A stretch of 23,908 nucleotides of DNA, from positions 1 through 23,908 of the IMG/VR virus record IMGVR_UViG_3300042987_001811, one strand, 5' to 3'. This stretch comes from a virus. The notes under the pieces are model-generated. The model searched no databases, was not told the origin of the DNA, and worked only from the letters and a program-made list of their open reading frames with translations. The position numbers were made by a program, and so were the translations under genes. Shown here piece by piece: positions 16,469 through 23,371 of this stretch (position 1 is the first letter of the stretch; each line of letters opens with the position of its first letter).

Positions 16469-17130
16469 TGATACATATTTCTCCTATAATTTTCATTTGG
16501 ACAAGTATCAACATCAGCAACTTCCTGTTTTGTAAGAAACTTCACTCCACCAAGAACTTTTGCTCCAATAAAAATATCAGCAGACTTTTCACACATGAGT
16601 GTTGAAGCAGCACAATCTTTTTTAGATGCAGATGCTGATATTATACCATGATTTTGTAATAAAATCAACTTAGGAAAGTATCCCTCGTAATCTACAAACT
16701 TAGAAACATACTTCTCTACTAACTTTAGAATTGCTTTCCCTGGTGGTGCATAAGGAACTACACAGGACTTTACACCATTTCTCACGATTTGGTCAGGAAA
16801 CCAACGATGTTCTGCAAAGTCATAAATTGCTTCTGAGCAGAGTATCTTAGTCGTGTGTGGAGGATGTGTGTGGGCAATAAAGTTAATATCAGGAAACGTC
16901 TTCATAATCCAAGCGTGAAAAGATGTTTCAATACTTGGTTTTTTATGAGACAGTTCTATTTGTGCTCCGTTGGTATTGCAAAGTGTCAAATCTTCTTCGG
17001 ATAATGTATGAAGACTTGTCCCACTTGCTTTGATTAGAAATGTATTCTCATCCACTCTTACGGAGACATTACCCTCACCACAGATAGTGTAGTCACTGAT
17101 TTCTCTTGCTAGTTCTAGTATTTCAGACAT
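16465..17130 (-). CDS. Class II aldolase/adducin-family protein
   Basis: A 221-residue zinc aldolase-like protein. GEGNVSVR at residues 18-25 binds phosphate in the family, E68 in KPSIETSFH is the usual catalytic acid, and the zinc ligands are H87 and H89 in AHTHP and H161 in QNHG. All key residues are present, so activity is likely. Relatives include fuculose-phosphate and ribulose-phosphate aldolases and epimerases. Within this operon it may make or convert a short phosphorylated sugar. It overlaps the GT61 gene by 8 bases. Confidence 0.87.
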   Translation of the reverse strand: MSEILELAREISDYTICGEGNVSVRVDENTFLIKASGTSLHTLSEEDLTLCNTNGAQIELSHKKPSIETSFHAWIMKTFPDINFIAHTHPPHTTKILCSEAIYDFAEHRWFPDQIVRNGVKSCVVPYAPPGKAILKLVEKYVSKFVDYEGYFPKLILLQNHGIISASASKKDCAASTLMCEKSADIFIGAKVLGGVKFLTKQEVADVDTCPNENYRRNMYQ

Positions 17131-18226
17131 TGTTAAGAAATATTTTTAATTTATTTAGATCCACCTTCCAAGGGGAGTTCAGACCACCAGAAATAGAAAG
17201 AGAACCTTCACTTTCTACACTTTCATCAATCTTTTCCACAAACTCAGTATCATTAAAATGATGAAGTTGAGTATGCATCATTGAATATTCAAAGCGTGTA
17301 TTGATATCAAAGAACAAAGGACTATTGATAGAAATAACTTTTGTCTCTGGTGGAGAGAAGATTACATTACACATCCCACCACCAATAGGACCAGCAACAT
17401 ACTTAGCAGAGTTGAAGAGACCTATCTTCTCTTTCATCGTCATATTTTCACAGAAGACTTCTTCATATCCATATGACTTAAAAAGTTCCGCAACTTCGTC
17501 TTCATTTACACAACGACGACGTTCAGTATAGTTGGTTCCAATATTATCAAGATTATTATGTAACCAAGTGCGACGAGAAATATAAATTTTCTCTGGTCCC
17601 TGATAGTCACTCTTCATACGATTGATAATATCAAATACACCAGAATGTGGTGGAGTATTTGAAAGACCATTATGTGTTAAAGAAGAACCAACTACAACAG
17701 AATTATATAAAGTTTCTGGATTTAAAAATACAACATCTTTTCTACGAATACCAAGAAGTTCTAGTGATTCCCACACAAAAGGATATAAGTCATCTTTACC
17801 TTCTGGTGGACTTACAAGAAGTTTAAGGTCTGGGTGTATTTCCTTCTCGTTGAAATATGAATACAAGTAAGGCAAAGTATCATAGATGAAATGATAATAG
17901 TTTGCCATATTGTAAACAAAGTAGAACACTGGAACCGAACAGAAGTTTTTAAATCTGAAAGGTTTATCAATTTCATATTCCATTGTTTCTTCATAAACAG
18001 TTCCCCTACCCAAAGACATAAACATTTCTTTGGTTGGAAGAATTAATTTATGAGTCTGATGGGAGTAAATGAGAGGTTGAGGATAATGCTTTGATAATCC
18101 AGTAAACTGACAGGAAAAAAAGTATGCTACTTCAATATCCCTACCATTTTCATCTTTTTCTTTTATAAGTCTTGTTCTTCCCGAATTCCAATATTCAATT
18201 GGTAAAATAGTCTTTTGAGTATTCAT
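17123..18226 (-). CDS. GT61-family glycosyltransferase
   Basis: A 367-residue protein of glycosyltransferase family 61 (former DUF563). YYHFIYDTLP at about residues 110-119, ISRRTW at 216-221, an ENMTMKEKIGLFNSAK stretch near 260, and GPIGGGMCNVIFSPP at about 279-293 are the family signature. Plant members transfer xylose or arabinose; bacterial ones act on capsules and LPS. The ATG at 18226 is preferred; an in-frame TTG at 18241 would lengthen it by five residues. It overlaps the nucleotidyltransferase gene by 32 bases. Confidence 0.85.
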   Translation of the reverse strand: MNTQKTILPIEYWNSGRTRLIKEKDENGRDIEVAYFFSCQFTGLSKHYPQPLIYSHQTHKLILPTKEMFMSLGRGTVYEETMEYEIDKPFRFKNFCSVPVFYFVYNMANYYHFIYDTLPYLYSYFNEKEIHPDLKLLVSPPEGKDDLYPFVWESLELLGIRRKDVVFLNPETLYNSVVVGSSLTHNGLSNTPPHSGVFDIINRMKSDYQGPEKIYISRRTWLHNNLDNIGTNYTERRRCVNEDEVAELFKSYGYEEVFCENMTMKEKIGLFNSAKYVAGPIGGGMCNVIFSPPETKVISINSPLFFDINTRFEYSMMHTQLHHFNDTEFVEKIDESVESEGSLSISGGLNSPWKVDLNKLKIFLNNV

Positions 18227-19748
18227 AAGGATGCCAATCAACTTTATTAAAAAATCTTTGCCAATACTGATATGTTTTTAAATCGTTAGGAGTTCCCCAA
18301 CAAATATAATTATCAATCTCAAAATTCTTCACTTTATATCCAAGAGATATTGCTTCATTGAGCATACTATCAACATAAAACTCACCATTGACTCTTATAT
18401 TATTCTTATACAATGATTCCAATGAGTCAGAAAATACTTTTTTATTTCTGAAAAACATTGTGCCTGTAATTGCAAATTCATTTACAGGATTTGTTCCATT
18501 AAATTTTTTAACATCAACGCTACTTACATTACCATCTTCATCACAATTAACCCAAGAATATGCGTTTGGTTGCAAATGACTTGTGTAATTATTACGATAA
18601 GTCCAAACTATAATATCATTTTCTTCATCATTCACCAAGTCTAAAAACTTATCGGCATCATAAAACACACCATTATCACAAGCGGATATAAGAATGGAAT
18701 TATCGGGATCAATTACGTTTACAATTCTTTCAGTGGTGCAAGCTTGCCCGTCAAGGACATCATCAATCCAAACAATATTATCTCCTGGTGCTTTATGTCC
18801 TTTAAGACAAGCATAGATAACTCCATCAGTCTTTGGTAAGCAACGAACTGCTTGCTCTACCATATTCTTACCATTAACTTGAATAAAAGGTTTTGGTTCG
18901 GTATATCCTTCCTTTGAAAAACGACTACCAGCACCTGCCATTGGAAGTGCAAGAGTGCAGTTTTCTAACTTAACTTGCTTCTGCCCTTTAAGTGCCTTAC
19001 GATAATAGTTAGACCAACTATTGTAAATATCAAGATCAAAAGGAGTTCCCCATTGAAGCATATGTGGAACTTCATAAACTAAATTCATCAACCCATCACG
19101 AATTAGAAGGTTATGCGCAAGACTTACATAATACTCACCGTTGATGTTTAAGTCCTCATCCATCAACTGTTTAAAATACTTTTTAACATATTTTCCTTTT
19201 CTAAAATAATAGGTTCCTGTAGAAGCAAACTCAGACATCTTATTGTCTGTAAAAGGTTGCTTTTCTCTAATCTCTATTATTTCATTGTTTTCATTGGATT
19301 TACAAAAAGCATAATTATCACTTCCCAACATATGCGGATGAAAACCAGTGTAACAAACAACACAACCTTCACATCCGGTTTCATTAATAAATTGCTCAAA
19401 GTCATTGTAATTCCAATGCATTGAAAAATCACAGTAATTAATTATGACTTGCTCTTCATCATCAATCAACCAGTTCTCTTCAGATACACTGTAGACTGGT
19501 CCCTTCTTATGTGAAGGAATAACAACAATCAAAGGTATCTTTGTAATTGATTGCAATACATCAACAATGTTTGTATTCTTATGGTGCTCTTCATTCAAAA
19601 TAAAAGCAAACTTTGTATCTTTTGGGTACAAGTTTACAATATGCTCAATGACAGGTTTACCATCAACCTCAATTAGGTACTTTGGAATTTGATAACCAAC
19701 AGCAGAAAATCTACTGCTCATTCCTGACATTGGAACTATAACTTTCAT
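18195..19748 (-). CDS. Tandem sugar nucleotidyltransferase (two NTP-transferase domains)
   Basis: A 517-residue protein made of two homologous nucleotidyltransferase domains. Domain 1 (about 1-250) has GMSSRF at 9-14 and PKYL at 22-25; domain 2 (about 262-517) has GAGSRF at 272-277 and EPKPF at 284-288. Both then carry matching blocks: EFASTGTYYFR against EFAITGTMFFR, INGEYYV against VNGEFYV, and QWGTPFDL against CWGTPNDL. Each domain should activate a phosphorylated sugar or polyol with an NTP. Two intact P-loops suggest two activities or one domain specialised for regulation. It joins the upstream gene by a TAATG overlap. Confidence 0.88.
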   Translation of the reverse strand: MKVIVPMSGMSSRFSAVGYQIPKYLIEVDGKPVIEHIVNLYPKDTKFAFILNEEHHKNTNIVDVLQSITKIPLIVVIPSHKKGPVYSVSEENWLIDDEEQVIINYCDFSMHWNYNDFEQFINETGCEGCVVCYTGFHPHMLGSDNYAFCKSNENNEIIEIREKQPFTDNKMSEFASTGTYYFRKGKYVKKYFKQLMDEDLNINGEYYVSLAHNLLIRDGLMNLVYEVPHMLQWGTPFDLDIYNSWSNYYRKALKGQKQVKLENCTLALPMAGAGSRFSKEGYTEPKPFIQVNGKNMVEQAVRCLPKTDGVIYACLKGHKAPGDNIVWIDDVLDGQACTTERIVNVIDPDNSILISACDNGVFYDADKFLDLVNDEENDIIVWTYRNNYTSHLQPNAYSWVNCDEDGNVSSVDVKKFNGTNPVNEFAITGTMFFRNKKVFSDSLESLYKNNIRVNGEFYVDSMLNEAISLGYKVKNFEIDNYICWGTPNDLKTYQYWQRFFNKVDWHPYEYSKDYFTN

Positions 19749-20440
19749 TAGTTTAATCTCAAACCTTTAGTCATTAGAAAATGCTTGTTAAAAGTCTCTA
19801 CGTTTCCAGCAATAATATCACCGTGCCTACACCTATAATCTCCTTCAATGTTGTAGAGATTTGGTGAGTATCCTTCTTGTTCTGCACAAACACCTAAAAT
19901 TCTTTCTGCACATTGATGCTCAAATACATCTTTAGTCTTCAGATATTTGGTCAAACCTTTTTTTTCAAAGTTCTTCAGAATAGAATTTTTTATAATCATC
20001 AATGGACCAAACACAGAAAAAATTTGCTGAGATGGACCTGGAACATCATACTCAGTTTGCAATAAAACACTTTCGCAAAATTGATATTGTTGTGTGTTAT
20101 GACCGATGACTTCATCAAAGTACATAAAAGATAGGATCTGGTCATCCGAATTTAAATACTGATTTAGAGACTTTTTAAGAATGAATGTATCTTGTACAAA
20201 AATATAATAGGGTTCTTCAGGATATCGTTTATAGGCTTCCCAAAGAGCACCTATTTGTCTATTATCATTTTCTTTAAAGATTTCTACATTCTTGTATTCA
20301 GAAAACCAATCAAAGTATGATCTGTCATCTGAAACGGAATCAGCAATTAAGATCTTTTCATCTGGATGAAAATGCACCATTGCATCCACACATTGTTTAA
20401 CAGGCGACTCCGGAATATATTTGCAGGAAAAGCAAAACAT
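19748..20440 (-). CDS. Putative glycosyltransferase-like protein
   Basis: A 230-residue protein not firmly assigned to a family. It has the outline of a GT-A nucleotide-binding domain: a strand ending in IADSVSDDR at residues 32-40, and IFVQDT at 80-85 in the place of a DXD-type motif. FGPLMIIKN and a C-terminal EGDYRCRHGDI segment may contribute to acceptor binding. It is separated from the GDP-mannose epimerase gene by one base, so it belongs to the operon. A glycosyltransferase role is likely but unproved. Confidence 0.6.
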   Translation of the reverse strand: MFCFSCKYIPESPVKQCVDAMVHFHPDEKILIADSVSDDRSYFDWFSEYKNVEIFKENDNRQIGALWEAYKRYPEEPYYIFVQDTFILKKSLNQYLNSDDQILSFMYFDEVIGHNTQQYQFCESVLLQTEYDVPGPSQQIFSVFGPLMIIKNSILKNFEKKGLTKYLKTKDVFEHQCAERILGVCAEQEGYSPNLYNIEGDYRCRHGDIIAGNVETFNKHFLMTKGLRLN

Positions 20441-20441
20441 A

Positions 20442-21485
20442 TTATTTCTCTAATTGTTCTTTAATCCAATGATATGTTATAGAAATTCCATCCTCAAGGG
20501 TCATAGAATAATCCCACTGAAGTTTTTGTCGGATAAGGTCATTATTAGAATTACGACCACGAACACCCAATGGACCATCAATATGTTTTTTAGTAATAGT
20601 TTTGCCAGCAGCTTTACCAGCAATATCTGCAAGTTGATTAATCGTAACCATCTCTTCAGAACCAATATTTACTGGTCCCATAAAGTCTGACTGGACGAGA
20701 CGATACGTTGCTTCAATACATTCATCAATATACAGGAAGGATCTTGTTTGTTCACCATCACCCCAGATTTCAATCTCACCTCCCTCATCAGGGAGTTCTG
20801 CTACTTTGCGACATATTGCTGCTGGGGACTTTTCTTTACCACCCCGCCAGGTTCCTTCTGGTCCGAAAATATTGTGGTAACGAGCAACCCTAACTGGAAT
20901 ATCATAATTGCGATTATATGAAAAATACAGTCTTTCTGAAAAAAGTTTTTCCCATCCATATTCACTGTCTGGTCCTGCGGGGTAAGCATCATCTTCTCTC
21001 AATCCAGTATTCTCTGCATCCATCTGAATATGCTCTGGATACATACACGCAGATGAAGAAAAGAAAATTTTTGTTTTGTTTGTATTTGTTCTTTTATTCA
21101 AATCTTTCATCGAACGAAGAACATTTAAATTAATTGATGCAGAGTTATTCATTACATCTGCATCATGATCTCCCGTAAAGATGTATCCAGCACCACCCAT
21201 ATCTGCAGCAAACTGATAGATCTCATCAAATGGTTCGATATGCATAGATGATATGAATTTATAAAAATTGTTACCGTAACCTCTAAACTGAACGACTTTT
21301 TTTACAAAAAGTTGATCAGTTAAATCGCCCAATATAAATTCATTTGCCTCCGTATTAGAGTGCTCTGGTTTTTTAATATCTACTCCACGCACCCAATACC
21401 CTTCTTTTTTTAGTCTTTTGACCATATGACTGCCAATAAAACCACCAGCACCAAGAACAAGTGCCGTTTTAATCTTTTGCGACAT
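20442..21485 (-). CDS. GDP-mannose 3,5-epimerase-like protein (GME)
   Basis: A 347-residue extended SDR closely resembling plant GDP-mannose 3,5-epimerase, which makes GDP-L-galactose from GDP-D-mannose. The NAD motif GAGGFIG is at residues 12-18; SSSACMYP at 143-150 includes C147, the family's catalytic cysteine; YGWEK at 176-180 holds Y176 and K180; and GTWRGGKEKSPAA at about 211-223 carries the lysine equivalent to plant K217. The C-terminus keeps PVNIGSEEMVTI and GVRGRNS. The ATG at 21485 is used here. A TTG at 21491 has AAGAGA 7 bases upstream and could be the true start. Confidence 0.87.
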   Translation of the reverse strand: MSQKIKTALVLGAGGFIGSHMVKRLKKEGYWVRGVDIKKPEHSNTEANEFILGDLTDQLFVKKVVQFRGYGNNFYKFISSMHIEPFDEIYQFAADMGGAGYIFTGDHDADVMNNSASINLNVLRSMKDLNKRTNTNKTKIFFSSSACMYPEHIQMDAENTGLREDDAYPAGPDSEYGWEKLFSERLYFSYNRNYDIPVRVARYHNIFGPEGTWRGGKEKSPAAICRKVAELPDEGGEIEIWGDGEQTRSFLYIDECIEATYRLVQSDFMGPVNIGSEEMVTINQLADIAGKAAGKTITKKHIDGPLGVRGRNSNNDLIRQKLQWDYSMTLEDGISITYHWIKEQLEK

Positions 21486-21511
21486 AAACAAACAATAATC
21501 TCTTAGTATAT

Positions 21512-21520
21512 ATTATAGCA
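21512..21520 (-). promoter_or_regulatory. Extended -10 sigma70-type promoter
   Basis: In the gap between the two sugar-nucleotide genes the minus strand reads TGCTATAAT, an extended -10 element. No good -35 hexamer is seen 17 bases upstream, which is usual for extended -10 promoters. It would give a leader of about 20 bases for the GDP-mannose epimerase gene and everything beyond. This is the largest gap inside the glycan operon, which adds weight. Confidence 0.5.
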
Positions 21521-21522
21521 CA

Positions 21523-22449
21523 TTAAAGCAAGTTTTCTTTATACCATTCATAAGTTTTAAAAATTCCATCATAAAGGTTGATCTTTGGTTCCCAACCAAG
21601 TGATTTCATTTTATCTACGTTTAAAACTTTACGCGGAGTGCCGTTAGGTTTTGTTGTATCCCATTCAATGCTTCCACTAAAACCAACAATATTGGAAATG
21701 ATATCAGCAAGTTTTTTAATCGTAATATCTTCACCAGTTCCAACATTAATGTGCTCTGCCTCATCATATTTCTGCATACAAACATAACACGCTTCTGCAA
21801 GATCATCAACGTGTAAAAATTCTCTCATTGCAGAACCATCACCCCAGAGAGAAATTGATTCATTTTTTTGAGTAGCATTATCAAACTTAGCAATCATTGC
21901 TGGAAGAACGTGCGATGTCTCCAAATCAAAGTTATCTTTCGGTCCATAAAGATTCGTGGGCATCAAAGCAATCGCATTAAATCCATATTGTTGTCGGTAT
22001 GCCTGACACATTTTAATTCCAGCAATCTTTGCAATCGCATAGGCATCATTCGTAGGTTCTAATGGTCCTACCAAAAGTTGATCTTCGGTAATAGGAAGTT
22101 TTGGGTATTTTGGATAGATACAAGAAGAACCAAGAAACAGAAACTTTTTAACTTGATACTTGTTAGAAAGATGAATTAAGTTTGTTTGAATTAACAAATT
22201 CTCACGAATAAAATCTCCACGATATTTGTCATTTGCTTGAATACCTCCCGCTCTTGCAGCTGCATTAAAAACGTATTCGGGTCTAACCAGATCAAAAAAA
22301 TTATCTACTTTATTTTGATCAGTCAAATCAACTTGATCTCTTCCACAAGTAATAATATTTTGATATCCTTTTTCAGTTAAATTTCTTATAATTGCAGATC
22401 CTACAAGTCCTTTATGTCCTGCAACAAAAATTTTAGATTGTTTATTCAT
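21523..22449 (-). CDS. fcl: GDP-L-fucose synthase
   Basis: A 308-residue extended SDR that converts GDP-4-keto-6-deoxy-mannose to GDP-L-fucose by epimerisation at C3 and C5 and NADPH reduction. GHKGLVG at residues 11-17 binds the cofactor. SSC at 108-110 supplies the serine and catalytic cysteine, YAIAK at 137-141 the tyrosine and lysine, and H180 in LETSH the acid; spacing agrees with the E. coli enzyme (S107, C109, Y136, K140, H179) shifted by one. No GDP-mannose 4,6-dehydratase is in the window, so its substrate must come from elsewhere in the phage or the host. It is the first gene of the glycan operon, 14 bases after the small upstream gene. Confidence 0.95.
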   Translation of the reverse strand: MNKQSKIFVAGHKGLVGSAIIRNLTEKGYQNIITCGRDQVDLTDQNKVDNFFDLVRPEYVFNAAARAGGIQANDKYRGDFIRENLLIQTNLIHLSNKYQVKKFLFLGSSCIYPKYPKLPITEDQLLVGPLEPTNDAYAIAKIAGIKMCQAYRQQYGFNAIALMPTNLYGPKDNFDLETSHVLPAMIAKFDNATQKNESISLWGDGSAMREFLHVDDLAEACYVCMQKYDEAEHINVGTGEDITIKKLADIISNIVGFSGSIEWDTTKPNGTPRKVLNVDKMKSLGWEPKINLYDGIFKTYEWYKENLL

Positions 22450-22463
22450 TTTATTTTAGTATA

Positions 22464-22703
22464 TTACCAGTCTTCAATATCATTAGGATCAATATAACAT
22501 GGTTGGTTAGTTAACCACTTTGCATATTCAATATCTTCCATTGCTAAGGAGCACTGCATAGAATTATCAAACAAATACATGTCATTCCATCTTTTAGTAT
22601 AAAAATCTTGCATTTGAAGGCGATAATCAGGTTTACCGTTTAATTCGATTATTCCCCGCTCAACAAAACGGAAACCTTCACGTTCCAAAAGAACTTTTGT
22701 CAT
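22464..22703 (-). CDS. Small hypothetical protein
   Basis: A 79-residue soluble protein with no motif I recognise. It is rich in acidic and aromatic residues and ends with an acidic stretch (PNDIEDW). The ATG overlaps the stop of the preceding gene as ATGA (22700-22703), which supports it as a real gene translated together with its neighbour. It lies between the accessory small-gene cluster and the glycan operon. Confidence 0.7.
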   Translation of the reverse strand: MTKVLLEREGFRFVERGIIELNGKPDYRLQMQDFYTKRWNDMYLFDNSMQCSLAMEDIEYAKWLTNQPCYIDPNDIEDW

Positions 22704-22915
22704 GCCACCTCAATAGACTCAAGATCACTATAAACATATTCCATAAGCATTTCATAGTCGTCCAAAGGATCACCAGAAAATACTACACCTTCGTTTTCAT
22801 AATAGCGACGAACTTTTTTATAAAGTTTTGGATTTTTTACATCAAGGTAAAATTCACCATTTGCTGCGCCACGAAGAGTTTGAATGTCTTTCTTAAATTT
22901 TGCTGTAAGAGTCAT
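22700..22915 (-). CDS. Small hypothetical protein, promoter-proximal
   Basis: A 71-residue protein: a basic N-terminal half (TLTAKFKKDIQTLRG) and an acidic C-terminal half (DPLDDYEMLMEYVYSDLE). It resembles small conserved proteins of cyanomyoviruses but I cannot name a function. The ATG at 22915 is chosen because a sigma70-type promoter ends just upstream; any longer reading would start inside or before that promoter. The ribosome binding site is weak (AAGG 15 bases away). Confidence 0.75.
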   Translation of the reverse strand: MTLTAKFKKDIQTLRGAANGEFYLDVKNPKLYKKVRRYYENEGVVFSGDPLDDYEMLMEYVYSDLESIEVA

Positions 22916-22937
22916 TGGTTTGATTGTTGACCTTAAT

Positions 22938-22966
22938 ATTATAGGAAGTCTGTGGTTGAAAGTCAA
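22938..22966 (-). promoter_or_regulatory. Sigma70-type promoter TTGACT-17-TATAAT
   Basis: On the minus strand TTGACT (22966-22961) and TATAAT (22943-22938) are 17 bases apart, five of six and six of six matches to the consensus with ideal spacing. It lies in the only true gap of the right-hand cluster, just before the 71-residue gene. Transcription would begin near 22931, giving a very short leader. Such a promoter is likely read by host polymerase early in infection and may feed the glycan operon. Confidence 0.85.
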
Positions 22967-22968
22967 GT

Positions 22969-22990
22969 AGGACAGTAGAAAAAGTGTCCT
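22969..22990. repeat. Inverted repeat next to the -35 box
   Basis: AGGACA (22969-22974) and TGTCCT (22985-22990) form a perfect 6-bp inverted repeat with a 10-base loop containing an A-run. It begins two bases upstream of the TTGACT box and covers most of the stop codon of the antitoxin-like gene. It could be an operator, or a weak attenuator after that gene; the following minus-strand bases lack a T-run, so a strong terminator is unlikely. Confidence 0.4.
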
Positions 22991-23219
22991 AAGATCCTTC
23001 TTCGTGATCTGTATGAAGACGTACAACTTCATCATCAACAACTTGATTTTGTTCGATGAAGCAATTTACAACTTCATTGTATGGGACAATAACGGCACTT
23101 TTGTTTCCGTGCCTTAGAATAAAAGATTCTCCGCTTTCCACCCTATTCATTAGCACATCAAAATTTTTTTGAAATTCTTCAACAGTAAACGATTGAAGTT
23201 GATTAATTTCTTGTGTCAT
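22989..23219 (-). CDS. Phd/YefM-family antitoxin-like protein
   Basis: A 76-residue protein with the Phd/YefM N-terminal DNA-binding fold: SFTVEEFQKNFDVLMNRVE at about residues 10-28, then a GESFILRHGN turn and AVIVPYNEVV. The last 20 residues are polar and acidic, as in the toxin-binding tail of these antitoxins. No RelE/YoeB- or Doc-like toxin gene is beside it. The ATG at 23219 overlaps the stop of the 39-residue microprotein as ATGA, with AAAGG immediately upstream. A consensus promoter and a TGTACA palindrome precede it, so autoregulation is likely. Confidence 0.82.
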   Translation of the reverse strand: MTQEINQLQSFTVEEFQKNFDVLMNRVESGESFILRHGNKSAVIVPYNEVVNCFIEQNQVVDDEVVRLHTDHEEGS

Positions 23220-23335
23220 TCCTTTTCTTTTGAATGTATGTACATAATACCAGCAAACGGAATGATTGTCAATCCACATCCACAAAGAAAAAGAAAAAAT
23301 TGATTGGCAGCAAGTTTTTCTACGATATGAAACAT
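23216..23335 (-). CDS. 39-residue single-span membrane microprotein
   Basis: A short open frame of 39 codons from ATG at 23335, with GGAG 5 bases upstream (TTGGAGATAATATG). It encodes a short polar start, a hydrophobic stretch of about 20 residues (FFLFLCGCGLTIIPFAGIMY) and a basic tail (IHSKEKE), i.e. a likely one-span inner-membrane protein. Its stop overlaps the antitoxin-like start as ATGA. A sigma70-type promoter for the next gene lies inside it, so the coding reading and the promoter share the same bases. Confidence 0.65.
   Translation of the reverse strand: MFHIVEKLAANQFFLFLCGCGLTIIPFAGIMYIHSKEKE
23237..23246. promoter_or_regulatory. TATGTACATA palindrome, putative operator
   Basis: A perfect 10-bp palindrome with a TGTACA core overlaps the -10 box of the antitoxin-like gene's promoter. 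YefM antitoxins of E. coli are known to bind operators with TGTACA cores, so this is a natural autoregulation site. A second full TGTACA is not seen beside it. The hexamer also occurs by chance elsewhere in this AT-rich window, so position is the main argument. Confidence 0.55.
23244..23272 (-). promoter_or_regulatory. Sigma70-type promoter TTGACA-17-TATTAT
   Basis: On the minus strand TTGACA (23272-23267, perfect) and TATTAT (23249-23244) are 17 bases apart. It would start transcription near 23237, about 18 bases before the antitoxin-like start codon. It lies inside the coding region of the 39-residue microprotein, giving the regulator its own transcript besides read-through. Confidence 0.8.
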
Positions 23336-23371
23336 ATTATCTCCAAGAAAAGTGTGTAATAGGTAATTCTT

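Noticed and set aside
197-22449. Reading the cluster as an ordinary cyanobacterial O-antigen locus
   Set aside because: No flippase, polymerase or other polytopic membrane protein is present, and the flanks show a T4-type late promoter and phage-like small genes. It remains the main alternative until more flanking DNA is seen.
22989-23219. Complete toxin-antitoxin pair with the 71-residue protein as toxin
   Set aside because: The 71-residue protein lacks RelE/YoeB- or Doc-like features and has its own promoter between the two genes.
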